Assembly (NCBI GenBank): GCA_009741485.1
Contig: VKON01000103.1
Span: forward strand, 3,160,960 to 3,224,959
DNA from: Malurus cyaneus samueli
Lineage: Eukaryota; Chordata; Aves; Passeriformes; Maluridae
DNA: 64,000 bases
Direction: 5' to 3'
The position numbers and the translations under genes are program-made. The notes beneath the pieces are model-generated. The model searched no databases. It was not told the origin of the DNA and saw only the letters and a list, made by a program, of their open reading frames with translations. Of this stretch, positions 1-12,600 are shown piece after piece. Numbering within the stretch: position 1 is the stretch's first letter; the number at the start of each line of letters is the position of its first letter.

Positions 1-1108
1 CCCCTAGGTGTGGGTACCCTCATGCTCCCTCTGGGCTATTTTTGAAGAAGCGAGGTTGGAGTACAACCTGTCTGTTGGGGTAACAGCCCACTACCTTCCT
101 TGATTTCAGCTTTAAGAGCCTTAATCAATTTTTGATCCCCTGATGTATTTTGGAGTAAACCCTGTCAAACTACCTCCTTCTGTGGTACTACTGCAAGTTT
201 TCTTTTCCTTTACCCCTTTCTGTTGCTTTACCAAAAAGGTAATTTCCCAATTCAGGGTTGTTTTCCCTTTTTGATGACTCTGCAGTGCATGACAGTTACC
301 TCTGTAGTCTCCGGATACTCTGCAGGAGTGCAGGATCTTTCTGCATGCTTATTTCATCACCTTGAACAGCAGCAGGCCATCCTTCCAAATAGCTCCTGGG
401 CATGAACATGCTAAGCAATCAGTCCATATGTCCACCTTCTTTCCTTCATTCAGTTCTAGAGCTCTCGTCAGTGCAATCAGTTCAGCTTTCTGTGATGACA
501 CATCTGAAATCAAGGCTTTTGCCTCAATTACCTTATCCATGGTGGTTACTGCATAGCCTGTCATCCTCTTGCCATTCCTTGTGAAACTCTTCCATCAGGA
601 AATAGTTCCCAGTCTCGATTCTCCAGAGGCACATCCTTCAGGTCTGGTTTGCTGGAATAGGTCTTCTCTATTGTCTGCAAACAGTCATTCTCAGGCATGT
701 TATCAAATAGCGTGGTGACAAAACATTGCAGGGTTTACGAAAGAGTGTTTTCAGGGTAACATCATCCTGTTTTAACAACACAGATTGGTAGTTAAGCATT
801 CTGCTTGGGATAGCCAGTGTCCCCTTTTGCTCCAGCATACATGCTGTGGTCTTACACAAGATGTGCTCCCAAGGGTGAATTTAGGCCTCCTGTATTAGGA
901 TGACAGTTGCGCCACAGCCTCAAACACCCAGGCACCCTTGGCTAACATTGCCCAGTTGTTTTGAAAAATAGGCCACAGCCCTTGCTGGTCTTCAAGGTGC
1001 TTCCAGGTACCCCCAGAGCAACACTGAGGCTTATAGGAAAAAGTTCAAAAGCTTATTTAAGTCCAACAGCCTCAGCTGCTCCAGCGTTTAAATGCAGCCC
1101 TTTATCTC
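1..1108 (-). pseudogene. Degraded RNase H / connection region of ERV pol (element 1)
   Basis: The minus strand corresponds to the provirus region 19740-20950. It covers the RT connection domain and RNase H, ending near the integrase start. It is broken by many single-base indels, so open pieces are short (e.g. 349-564, 668-859). The piece at 349-564 keeps the KAELIAL glutamate motif. The segment after the third catalytic Asp (WTD) is altered by the same short deletion seen in element 2 near 63120. No functional enzyme can be encoded. Confidence 0.85.
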
Positions 1109-1372
1109 ACTATGGACAATAAGAGGTTCTCTTCTTCTGCTGCCTAAGGGTCCCATACAGAGGTTTACCAGTAGTCTTTTCCAGTTCTCCAGTTCTTTTG
1201 CAGCTGCTTTCAATTTCCAGGTGAGCTGAATCTTCTTCCTGTCTCAGTACCTTTCCTCTCAAAAGCAAAGAGCTTTGACTAATTTTGTGCACAGAGGTAG
1301 GGGTATAGGAAAAGACAAATTTCGGACCCAAAACTGTAAACCACTCGAGTTCACTGGTCAGTGTAGTCATGG
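1109..1372 (-). pseudogene. RT fragment with YVDD region deleted (element 1)
   Basis: The minus strand starts at the RT segment that follows the RT N-terminus in the provirus ([14 protein letters not shown] region, here TSELEWFTVL). It runs to the LTW motif, then jumps to the thumb/connection part beginning near KPLYG. About one hundred residues containing YVDD are missing. The same joint occurs in element 2 at 62290-62360, so the deletion predates both copies. A shift near 1250 breaks the frame. Confidence 0.85.
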
Positions 1373-1438
1373 TTCCCTGTCTGTGAATCGAACCTGGGTC
1401 ACAGCAGTGAGAGCCATGAACCACTAGACCACTAGGGA
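1373..1438 (-). pseudogene. tRNA-Glu(CTC)-like segment inside ERV element 1
   Basis: The 66 bases on the minus strand read like a nuclear tRNA-Glu. The ends TCCCT and AGGGA pair as an acceptor stem. Box A-like GTGGTCTAGTGG, the anticodon loop CTCTCAC with anticodon CTC, and box B GGTTCGATTC all follow in the right order. It is about six bases shorter than a normal tRNA-Glu because the 3' side of the D arm is missing, and the anticodon stem is mismatched, so a working tRNA is unlikely. It lies exactly between the Gag-like part and the RT fragment, in the ERV sense direction, and is open in the frame joining the two (22 codons). A sister copy is at 62076-62141. Confidence 0.85.
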
Positions 1439-2302
1439 ATGTAATCTGACCTTGTCTCTCCTGTTCAGAGGAGTTTTTTCTATTGGGCTCGTCAGACTTG
1501 CCTTTAGCTGCGATTGTTTCTCTCTTTGTTTCGGCACTGATGGTTCGATCTGCCCCGCTCCCTGTTTCCGAGGGACCGGGAGCGGCAACAGGACCTGTCC
1601 CCGCTCCGGCCCCGCTCCCGCCCCCAGGGCTGTCGGGCGGTGATGGACCCGGCCCCTCTCCAGCCCCACTCTGTCCCAGGGCTGTCGGGCGGTGATGACC
1701 CGGCCCTCTCCGGCCCCGCTCTTCCCCGGGCTGTCGGGCGGTGATGGACCCGGCCCCTCTCCAGTCCCACTCCTGTCCCCAGGGCTGTCGGGCGGTGATG
1801 GACCCGGCCCCTCTCCGGCCCCGCTCCCGCCCCCAGGGCTGTCACGGGGCAGTGGGGACGGTGGGCAATCATCCCCCCCTCTCAGCCCCGGAGGGACTGG
1901 GGGAAGGGGCGGCAGCGGCAGGGGATGGGGAGGGGGTGCCGCACTTCCCCCCTTCTCCATCGGCACGGGCAGCACCGGCGGCGGAGGAGGGGGTGATCCT
2001 CCCCCCTGCTCTCTTCTCCTTAGTGAAACCATCTCCACCCAGCCTTTCTGCAGCTGATTGTAGGTTTGTTCTCTGTTTAAAAGTATTGCAAACAACTCCG
2101 CATATCTCAGCTCCTCATACCTGCCCTGGACTCTGAGTTCCACCAATAAATCAGTAATCAGCTCATTATCCAGACTCCCGAACTGTGGCCATCTCCTTCC
2201 AGTTCTAAGACCTAAAACTGGCCAAACGCATGTGCGGAGCCTTACTAACTCCCCCGTGTTCAGAGCTGTCCTCTTTCCAGTTAGAACCCGCCAATGTTTC
2301 AA
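1439..2302 (-). pseudogene. Gag matrix plus proline-rich repeat region (element 1)
   Basis: The minus strand has an open frame over 1424-2302. The first 90 or so residues match the provirus matrix region (23752-24058), with a [14 protein letters not shown] segment. A long Pro/Gly/Ser-rich stretch follows, built of roughly four copies of a 54-bp, 18-residue unit (GPGPSPPDSPG core, about 1620-1850). The long frame slips out of the ancestral gag frame in the last repeats. The ancestral frame resumes at the RTIS segment near 1550 and is then open through the tRNA-like segment. Capsid and nucleocapsid are absent. Confidence 0.8.
1610..1860 (-). repeat. GC-rich 54-bp tandem repeats in gag (element 1)
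   Basis: Four to five imperfect copies of a unit containing gctgtcgggcggtgatgg (+ strand) lie at about 52-54 bp spacing near 1625, 1677, 1726, 1780 and 1834. Related 54-bp copies occur in element 2. The provirus has a GC-rich Pro-rich region at the same place but not this regular array. Confidence 0.85.
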
Positions 2303-2936
2303 TATTACACTTAATGGGGATTCAGGGGGTATCTGAATAGTTTGAGATGATTATACACACCCCATGTTCTGTTTAGAAATGAAAAAGCAGTTAGAGTTGG
2401 AAACAAGAATCGAACCTGCGACCTCACCCCCCACTACAAGTTGCAGCCTAACCTATAGTGCAAAAGCAGACCAGAGAGAAAGCAGAAGCACATGCATGCA
2501 AGAAACCTGCCCTTGCTGGGTCTCACAACCCACCCAGCAGAGAACCCAGCCCCTGAGCCTCAGCCGCGTGCTGCACTGAGCCCTGTAGCAGCTCTCAGGC
2601 TCTGTGTGGATACAGCGAAGAGCGTCCTCTTCTTTCCACACCCCCGTGGGAAAAGGAAATTTCCTTATCACAGAAAACCCCCTTTTACAGGGCCCCCCTG
2701 GCCACAAACCCACCCTCACCAACCTTTTGCTAGCAAAAATACCGTACCCTTTTATCTTACCTCCTCTCCGTGCCTTGTGTTGGATTTCTTTGAAGTTCCC
2801 GGTCTCAGCTCTGGGACTGCTGCTCCCCCTCCCAAAGTGCCGGCAAAGGAGAGGTGCAGCAGGACAGGATGTTGCTCTCGATCCCAGAGCCAGGACTCGG
2901 TCTCCTTCTCGTCCCGTCTCGGGGTGCCAGAAAAAC
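2303..2936 (-). other. ERV leader (element 1) with primer site and splice donor
   Basis: This untranslated leader lies between the LTR and gag on the minus strand and is about 90% like the provirus leader at 24060-24673. A TGG-starting candidate primer-binding site is at 2912-2929. A strong GAG|GTAAGAT splice donor lies near 2760, suited to making a spliced env mRNA. At about 2397-2460 there is a tRNA-like 3' half with box B GGTTCGATTC. Confidence 0.7.
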
Positions 2937-3422
2937 TGTTGCCTTGAAAGGCCAGTTTTTAATAATGACACAGACACGGTTAAGGGGATAAAAAGGTTTA
3001 ACCTCGATATTTGGGATCCCAGGTGCACAACTCGATGGCAGAATGCACACCCGTGTACAGCACGGGTACAAGTTTTATAGGTTTCAGGAATTAGCATATC
3101 TATCTAGGATTCCCCAATAAGAAACTTAACAAATGCAGTAATCTGCCCCTATTCTAATGAGTTCCCCCCCTTGATGAGGCCAGAGCCCAGTTTACACAGA
3201 TGTTCTGGAAGAAGGCTTCACCCAAGGCTGAGCCTCGGGTTTAAGTAGCACAGGGCACACTGACTCCTTTCTCAGGATGTTTGGTCTCTCTGCCCAGCAA
3301 AACGCCTAAACTAAGCTGGGATATCAGGCTTCAGGAATTACAAGCATGTGGGCTAAGGGGTACAGGTGGATACATAGGGGGTACAGAAGCATAAAGGGAA
3401 AAGCAAAAATCATCAAGCATCA
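2937..3422 (-). repeat. LTR of element 1 (486 bp)
   Basis: Bounded by TG at 2937 and CA at 3422 on the + strand and aligns end to end with the provirus LTRs at 17149-17631 and 24674-25152. On the minus strand it is the 5' LTR. The base run after it (ctac) would be one side of the target duplication; the other side is off the window. Confidence 0.92.
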
Positions 3423-6310
3423 CTACTAAGGAAGGTCTTCCTAAAATTTGGATTTCCTATGATGTGGGAAAACACAAGTTCATTGGAGTGTATGAACCAT
3501 GCAATGTGGGGGAAGATGCCACCCTTGCTTGGTGTTAAACATTTTAATTTGTCAGGGGGTGCCTGAATTTCTCCTTTATGTTTAGTGGGGTAGCACCCAG
3601 GTGAGTGGAGGTTTGTGATTCTCAGTTTTATTGTAACTATGGATGTTCATAAAGCTGCCCATGAACAGCAGAGCCCTTCTGCATGGACCCTCAACAGCAA
3701 TCCTGTCAAGCACAAATCGTCTCTATCCCTGGGATTGCTGCCAGACTGTTTCCAAATGCTCCTTTTGCATTTAATAATATTAAATGGATATTTCTACCAC
3801 TTATTAACAATTGAAGACCAAATCAGACAAGTTTGGTTTCTGAAGCTTTTAACAGCACAGAAACAGTGAAGCACACGTTACTTTTTCATTCTCTCAAAGA
3901 GTGTTCTCCTTCTTTATCCCATATTACACTCTCCCCAAAGTGCTTTTTGATTCAGGAATAAAGTGCCTTATTTTGCTGTGCTTTTCCCCCATTTCAAAAC
4001 CGAGTGGAATGCAAAGCTGCAGCTTTGTTCAGTCTTTGCTGCCTTTTACTGAGGTGCACTGAATGTACATCCCACCCCACAAGTTTCACAACCCCTTGAC
4101 TTGTTCAGCAAATAAAATAGAATAAAAAGAATAAAAATAACAAAATAATAAAAAGAACAAAAAAGAATAAAAAGAAAACTGCAGCCACACGAGAGAGAGG
4201 GACCCCCATCCACTGTAATACAGTTCTGGAAGGGTAAATTATGACTGATATATGATTTTAAAGCTGGTTTTTTTTTCTTATCTTGACAATATGCCTATTC
4301 AAAAAGTGTTCCAGATTGTTTCTCCTCATTCCACTTTCCAGCTGTCCTCATAGAAGGAAATCCAACTCTCAACGTAAACCACACATTTTTCACTTACAAA
4401 GTGTTTGTTCACAAGCAATTCCACAAACTTTATATCCTTCAGTGCAAATCCACGTTGGCCACAGAGTGCCCTGGTGTGACCTGGCCCTTCTAGGTTTTGT
4501 TTTGAAATTCTCAGCAATGCCTCCAGCTCCTCACACTGCTGGACTGGGATGATCTTTTCATAGATAAATCAGCAGGTCTTTCTGAGGGAAGAGTAATCAT
4601 TAAAGAAGAAAACCCAAAGTCCACTGTCAAGGGAAGATAATAACCCCTAAGTTTAACAGGATTTCGGGAAGACACAGTTCTCAGTGCTTTTTTCTTTTTT
4701 TTTTTGCTCCAGAAATTTACTTCTCCTCAATAAACTGCTTATTATTTCTTTTTCAGCTAGCCAATCAAATGTGAGTTAAATCCTCCAGTGCATATTTATA
4801 TGAATTTTTCTCAACTTCATATTGAAAAACACCATTAAATTGACCCCAAAACCTCCCTGTTGTAATGGCAAAGCTTTCACCATTGCCAGAGATATTTATT
4901 AATAAGACCCTGAAGGTGTGAAATGAATCAAGCAAAAAACATCCATGTCCACACTTTTATAAGTGAGAGAGAGAAAAAAAAAAGAAAAGGAAAAAAAAAA
5001 AAAAGGAGGGGAAAAAGGCTAAAAGAGCCCTAAAAAGCAGAGAAATGCCTGGCTGCTTTTTTGAGAGTGTTTTCCACCCCCAACCAAGACAAGGCTGAAG
5101 AAAAGGAGTTCTGACTTCTGCTATTAAAAGCTCTCCCAAGTTGCTTCATTTCTCTTTTGATTTTTTTTTTCCACAATATGCTCTCCACCCTTCCTTCAGG
5201 GCTGCCACTACAAACACTGCCTCTTTGGACAAATTGATCCTTCAGGATTACAAGTAATTTTCTTCAAAAAACTTCCTGCTTCTTCAGAAAATGTATTGTT
5301 ATGGCTCTGGTGAAGATAAAATGAATATTAAATTGTTTGAAACAGAAACACAAAAGGAAAGCCTAATAACTGAATTATACAAGTTATGCCAAGGAGGTAG
5401 TTGAGATAAATGATGCTGTTCAATCTGATTTTTTGTGGTTCTCTTGTTCAGTTTAGCCAAGCTGTACATGGATAAATAAAATAAGCCATTTCTCACACGA
5501 ACCCATACAAGTGATGCTGTCTTTGGTAGAAGTCAGTTAAAAATCAGTTTCTAACTGGAATTCATCCTCAGACAGTGCAGCACAAACAACACTTCTGTTC
5601 TTCTGTTCATCTGGAAATCCATTGAGTTTCCAAACACACCAAGGCTGGGCAAAAACCAGGTTCGTTTTAAAAATTAAAAGCTCCAATTTCTTAGGGCCGC
5701 CTGAACTTCTGGAGATTCCACCAAGGAGCACACTTCGACCATCAAAGCCAATTTCTGACATTCAAAATCATTTTTTAAGCATGTGAGGGAATTCCTCCTC
5801 CGAAAATAAACTCACCAGTGAGACGACACGTTCATGCGCTGAGCTTTCCTTCATTTCTCCCTCCTTTATTTTGTTCTCTATTGCTCTCATTTTATTATTT
5901 AAAAATGCTGAGATATCAGAAAAGAGTTGGATGGAGCCAATGTGCCAGGCTAATGTTTAACCTTGAATTTGCACATCACAGATAAAAAGGGATTGTCCTG
6001 CAGATTTCACAGTTTAGTCCCTCTCTTGAGCTTGCCTGGCAGGAGCACCCACAGCACCAGGGATTAAGTGAATTCATCCTTAACCCATCCTCAGCTACCT
6101 TTTCTTTCCAGAAAGATAGATTCCTTAACTAAAAAAATTCTTTCTTTAATTCCAGAACTGAACTGGACTAGAAAAAAAAATCTTCAGGCTGAACAGTTTC
6201 GCAGCTCATTTTTTGTCATTGTTGAGCTACAGATAAGCTGCAGTTTTGCAGAATTTATCTGGTCAGAGTAAAACCAGAATTTTCCAGCAGAGAATCGCAG
6301 ATCTGGTGCC
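3423..6310 (+). other. Intergenic region / SLC5A12 upstream region
   Basis: No coding exon or RNA gene recognised. It contains an A-rich simple repeat at 4109-4178 and a purine/poly-A tract at 4964-5012. The last few hundred bases should include the SLC5A12 promoter and 5' UTR, but I see no convincing TATA box, and the transcription start cannot be placed from sequence alone. Confidence 0.5.
4109..4178. repeat. A-rich simple repeat (AATAAAAAGA-like)
   Basis: Imperfect repeats of aataaaaaga and aataaaa. Confidence 0.8.
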
Positions 6311-6667
6311 ATGCCAGACTTCGTAGCTCCAGAAGTCAAAAAATTCGTGCCCTGGGACTACGTCGTTTTCGCGGCGCTGTTTTTGGTCTCTGCCAGCATC
6401 GGCGTCTTTTTTGCCGTTAAAGAGAGGAAAAAGAAAACTTCCAAGGAGTTTCTGGTGGGGGGCAGGCAGATGACATGTGGACCCATCGCTTTTTCTCTGA
6501 CATCGAGTTTCATGTCGGCGGTGACGGTCCTGGGGACGCCCTCTGAAGTTTATCGCTACGGGGCATCCTTCGTGCTCTTCTTCCTTTCCTACACCCTCGT
6601 CATCATTTTTACTGCTGAGCTCTTCCTACCTGTCTTTTACAGATCTGGCATCACCAGCACTTATGAG
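6311..6667 (+). CDS. SLC5A12: SLC5A12 coding exon 1 (residues 1-119)
   Basis: Start codon in GCCATGCC, a reasonable Kozak context. Encodes the N-tail and the first three hydrophobic segments (about 16-37, 58-80, 81-107), including the [20 protein letters not shown] stretch typical of this family. Donor GAG|GTAAGT, phase 0. Confidence 0.95.
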
Positions 6668-9600
6668 GTAAGTAAAAAAAAAGCACTGCTCTAGCTTAAC
6701 TATCATGCTTATATATATATATTTATTTTAATGTCTGACAGAAAGCTTTCTTCAGTGTCTTACAGAACGAATATATTGATGCATTGATTATTTTTGGAAA
6801 TGATGTGCATTATTCACACTGGTTGTTCATATTGCAAAAGTTGAAAGAGCTCCTGTTATGCACAGACAAGATACAAGTTTACACACCAGAACCAAATGAA
6901 GTTACAGTCGGAAAATATTTCAGTGTATCCAAATTGTTTAAGTATTTTGCTCTGGTTTAGACAGACAGACTTTAAGATCAACGTTCAGTACTGTCCAATT
7001 CAAACCTAGTCTAGATATGGTAATATTGGCCAAGTTACTGTGTCTAAATAGCTGAGGTGGGAGGAAGAGAAAGAAGGTGGCAGGCCTGCTCCAAAAATAA
7101 AAAGAAAAGAGGAAAAAAACAAAATACAGGGCTGGAGAATGAACCCAAGCATTCTCTAGGAAATTAAATTAATGAATTCTGAATTTTGTAGACTTTTTGC
7201 CTGGCATTTTCCCTGGAACACATTATTTTCTTCATAACACAGTTCAGCAGCAGCCTTCATAACCTGCACATCCACAGGACAGCTGCTGACCATTTGGGAT
7301 GGCTCTTACTCACTTTTGTAAAACTGCTGCAAATTTGGCTGCTCCTCTCTGGGCAGTTTCAACCAAGCAAGAATTGGATGAAGAAACTGGGTTAGTTTGC
7401 AAGGAACTTTCTGGTAACAGAAGGGCTTCTCATGCTCACTGAGCCCAAACTCAAGGAAGGGCTTTGGTCAAACTGGGTTTTTGGAAATATTTCCAGGTCA
7501 GTGAAAAGTGAAATCGACCATTGCTGCAGACAGTTGCAATTTCTAGTTGGTTTTGATCCAAGATCAGAGAATTAATTACTTCTGTCATCTGAACCACCAA
7601 AGGTGTCACTGTAGACTGAGAGACCTTCAAGCAGGCTGGAAAGACAAATGTCACTTTTGTGACTCCAATTGCTGGAGTCTGTGCAATTTCTGTTGGGGAT
7701 GAACTCAAATTTCCTCATTGTATCATTGGAATACACTTTAATTTGCAGTTTAGATTTCTTTGCAGCTCTTGGGTTCTTCCAGTCATTCCTTTCTTTTGAA
7801 GTTTAATTTCCTTTCATCTGAAGTTTAGATTTCTTCGAAGCTCTTGGGCTCTTCCAATTATTCCTGGTACCATACAGAAATCGATCACTGCAACCCAACA
7901 CAGAACTCCAAGTATTGGAGTTGATGAAAGATGAAAGATGATACAAGATGAAAAGATTTATTAAATGCAATTATGACAATTACACTCCTCATTACTGCTC
8001 AGAAGAGCAGGGCCAGTGAGTTTATTTGCAGAACAAGGTGTTGCTCGGGGCAAACAGAAGGACAACATCTGTGTCACGGATGCTGCTTCGTGCACTTCAC
8101 TGAGATTTTGCTTTTTCCCAGTATTTGGAGTTAAGATTTAACAAGATTGTCCGTCTTGCTGCAACGCTGATCTACATCCTGCAGACGGTAAGAAAACACC
8201 GACTCTTTTTTTTTATGCTGATTTCACTCAACACTGATTTTCACAGACTAGCCTCACACATTTTTTGTAATCAGATATTTTAATGAGTACTATTTTTGCT
8301 TAATTTTTTTTCACTTGAACTATGAATGTTAGAAAGAAAGTATGATTACATTTCTAACTTTGTAAATTCCCTAGATTTTTCTGTTTAGCATGAAGAGGGC
8401 CATTTTCGTTGTCATTGCTATGACCATCTCAAAAGCTTCCATTATCTGTATTTGATGGAAAGATGGGATTTGATGGGAGATCAGGAGATATTTCTTTCTG
8501 CATTAACTCCATTTTAGGAATTCCCAAACCTCTGGCAACGAATCTGAATGCTTCTTTATTTTTGTGCTTTGTTTCTCCATGAGTTCTCTGAGATCTCACA
8601 TGTAAAGGGTACTGAGTCAATCACTTTGAAAGGGATTGAATGGAAAAATGATCACTTAATTTCTAAGATTGGTGCAACTCCATTTCTGTGTCACTGTCTG
8701 TGTTTTCTGAGGATAATTTGTCATCGATTCATCTTAGCAATGGAGAAATAATGAATACAAAGACAGGTAATGGTCCTTTCCTCAGAAAGGAACACAAGAT
8801 TTTCATTTTTAAGGCTCAAACAAAAAGCCACATGCAATACAAGCTGGTCTAAAGGAGCCCCTAGATCTGGTATTTGGCTCAGAGCCCTACTTTAAATAGA
8901 AACCTCATGACTGAGCACTCAAATACGTCATTTTTTAATGAACTTTTTCTCCTTCAGATCCTTTACACAGGAATAGTGGTCTATGCCCCATCACTGGCAC
9001 TCAACCAAGGTGAGTTCCTGTGCTGCCCCAAATAACCACCCCAAAAGGATTCCTTCAGTCAATGAAATGAAAAAAAAAAGAGATAAAGATTTTGACTTTC
9101 ACCTTGCAGCTCAGCGTTTCCAACTCCCCTCACACCCAAACATCAGCAGGAGCCTCGTGGTTGCTCTCCTGCTCCCCTTTCCACTCAGTCAGCACCCAAA
9201 GGGATTTGAAGCAAACAATTTCCCAACATCCTGACAAAGTTCACAGTACGAGCTGATGATCCAAGACCATACTCTGTACTTTGATTTCCCCCTGCCCCTG
9301 TCTCTTGTATTCAGGTTTCCATGAGCATAAATCTTCTCCCCGTAGCCAGAGATGAACGCTGTGCTGCTGTCTGCTCTCAGAATTCTTCAATATTTGCAAA
9401 CCGGGCATAGAAATCCATCACCACAGATGGGATTTGTGATTTTACTGCCATAGGGCACAAGAAATCATCATGGCCCAAATCCTGACTTCACCAAAACTGA
9501 CTGGGAAGGGATTGGGAGGCTCTTTTTGTTTCTCATTATGTGAGCTGCATTCAGTTTGTTCAATCCCACCAAACTTCCTTCCTCTGGCACGCAGATGAAT

Positions 9601-12600
9601 TCCATGGGAAAGTTCTCATTCATTATTCATTAATTACATTAATTACCACACTAATTTCGTTAAGAAGAGAACCTTTACCAATAGTTTTGACCTCACAGAC
9701 CCATGCCTGGTGGGTGAGATTTCACTGTCAGCCAACCCAAAATTTGCACATCTTGTGCAAAGAAACTTCACAAAGCAAAACGAACACAAAAATTTGTTTT
9801 CATGAATCACATTTTAGCACTGAGTCATTCTTAGATGCAGGCAATGGAATTTACTTAGGGGTTGGGGTTCTTTTTTTTGTCTTAGTATTCTTTGGGAATC
9901 TGTGGAGAATTTGGTTTCTCAAGGGAATGTTCTGGACCTAGAACAGAAGTGAAGCATTGCTTATTAAGCTGTGTGCCATCAGAATTAAATATTTGCTTTA
10001 TGCAAATATTTTTATGTGTTACTTTTGCTTGAAAGTCAGTTAATTTGAATTTGAAAGAAAACAACAATGCAAAACAGTGCCCAGAAGTTCTAAAAAACTT
10101 GAACAATCCAGCAAAGCTCCCAATAGACACAGAAAATGAAAATTAATAATTATCCCTATCCTTCTAAAGCTAAAGAATTACAGCTTTTCTGCTGCCTTCC
10201 TGATTACTTGTGTCCATTCACTAATGATATTGTTTTATTTTTTGGTTTTGCAGTCACTGGATTTGATCTCTGGGGCTCTGTGGCTGCCACAGGAATTGTC
10301 TGCACTTTCTATTGCACTCTGGTATGTAACATTTGGAGCAGAGGTGGTTAATTCCACCATCCTTTAAACATTGCAGACCATCAGAGAAGGGTGGAACCCG
10401 TGGAGAGCACAGAGATAAATTTCTTCCACCCTCTGTGTCTATTTGGAGGGAGAAAAAATCCTCCCTTAATCCTCTGCTGTATGTCTGAAGGTCTGAACCA
10501 GACATCTCGAGACAGATAAGGAGGCAATAAATTTCCCCATCTTCCTCTGAGAAGGTGATCCTTATCTTTTACAAATTATAGGCTGAAAAACCCACAGTAA
10601 TGAAAATTGTGCTTAAGGGCTAAATGCTGGAACCTAGAAAGGACAATCAGCAGGTTGGAGAGCTTTACTTTTGAGTGGAAGCAGCATGAGGCTCCAAGTT
10701 GCAAAACAGATAAATTTTATTGATATTTGCAGTGAAGCAGCAGAGCCCTGGGGCTCAGGACACTAACTAATCATTTGCCACCAATGATTTTTTTCAATGA
10801 ATCACTTCACTCTTGTTGAAAACACTTCCGATGTGCTCTACATTTGATCAAATATGGAAGTAGATATGGAAGAAAGCTCAATGGCAAATCCAGCTGGAAT
10901 TTCTGGAGCTGTTTTTGTGTGTTAGGCTAATGGTGAACCAATGGGATCTGAGAAAATACAGAGTCCTATGGGATATAGGAACAGGCCTGAACCCTTTAAG
11001 TCTTTGTTCCACACTATGATATGCTCTTCAAATGCCCAAGGAGGCAGAAAAAAAAGCATTTAACTGGAAGTCAAATATTCTCCTTTGCCAGTGGACAAAC
11101 TATTTAGGCTGTAAATTTTTTGACCTGGAAAAACACACAATTTGTGGGAGAATGCAGAGTCCTGATTTGTTAGGTGCTGCACATACAGCGGTCAAAATAA
11201 GGAGTCCTTCTACATTTTTCAGTTCTTGAGCACCAGGAGATGAGGCTGGGGGCACACAGCTTTTTTTTTTGTTTCAGGGAGGGTTAAAAGCTGTTGTCTG
11301 GACAGATGCATTTCAAATGGTTGTCATGGTGGCCGGGTTCGTGACGGTTTTGATCCGAGGAACGAGCCTGAACGGTGGATCCACCAAAGTCTGGGAAGAT
11401 GCCCATGCAGGATCTCGGCTCAATATATTCGAGTAAGAAAAAAATGATGCAAACCTTTCTCTCTTTTTTTATATTTTGTATATTTTGTATATTTATTGTT
11501 CAGAAACCCTACCCTCACTAAGCCAAAACTACTCAGACTTGTTATTAAAAAGCCTGACCGGTCCATTCCTCATTTCTTCAGCTATGGGCAATGCTTTTGA
11601 CCTCGAGGAAAGCTTAAACCCTTTGAGAAGTCAAAGGCCTGCTGAACTGAACTGGAGGTTTGCCATTTTTTCTTTGTGTGGCTACAAATGCAGCCCAATT
11701 CTTCCTTCTAAATTCATACACAGAATATTCTGAGTTGGAAGGGATCCACAAGAATCAAGTACATGGCTCATGCAGGGATCAAACATGAAACCTCGATACC
11801 ATCAGCACCATGTTCTCACCACATGAGCCAATCTGAGTGGCTAACTGTATATATAAATTGTATATATATTTAATTTTCTTCTCATTAAACAGAAACTATA
11901 TTTTATTTGCGTGCACCACAGCAGCCAACAATAGTGCAGCAGTGTCCTGGGGTTTAAATCTGCTCCTCCTTTGGCTGTTTGGGGCATTTGTGGATTAATC
12001 AAATCACTGACAGAATCCAGCAGCAAGGTCAGATGTTCCCTGCTGTCCCTTAAAGATAAGGAGAACTGCAAAGATGACACAGAAAGGTGTTTTTGTACCA
12101 GTCAGATCTGCTGAGTTTTGGAGTTTTGTTGTAGGAAAGATAACGCTGCAGCTGAGGCAATTTCTTCTGAAGGAATTTACATCATAATGATGTGTTATTG
12201 AGAGTTCACTGGATTTTTTAGGGTTTGGTAAATGACCTTGTTCCTGACAAAGGGTGGGGTCTCAGGCAGGATGGCTCGTAGGTCTGCTGCAATATGGCAA
12301 AGATCTGATATCTGAGCATAAACATCCTTATAAATGTGATTAACCTCAATTAAGCCATCCCCTGACTGGATCTGAGTGGTATTTGTTTATCCTGACTTGA
12401 AAACAGTGTATTCCAATCTAACAGTAAAAATAAAAATCCCAAAATTTCAGACCTAAATAGGTCTGTGCTGACACACAGTATTACCAATGTAGAATTTTTG
12501 ATTCAGATGGTGGGACACAACAGATAGTTCTGAAAGAATCACCAACCTCTTGCTGAAAAAAAAAAAGTTTAAATTAAACCCCTAAATTGCTTATTTTTTA

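Larger units (their letters stand above)
1..3422 (-). mobile_element. ERV element 1: internally deleted gammaretrovirus-like ERV, left-truncated by window edge
   Basis: Read on the minus strand from right to left the order is: LTR (2937-3422), leader with candidate primer site and splice donor, Gag matrix and proline-rich part, a tRNA-Glu-like segment, a short RT fragment, then RNase H and the start of the integrase region running off the left edge. The pol parts match the provirus at 17149-25152. Capsid, nucleocapsid, protease, the RT N-terminus and the YVDD region are absent. Pol reading frames are broken many times. The element lies antisense to SLC5A12 about 3 kb upstream of its start codon. 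The other LTR, if present, is outside the window. Confidence 0.9.
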
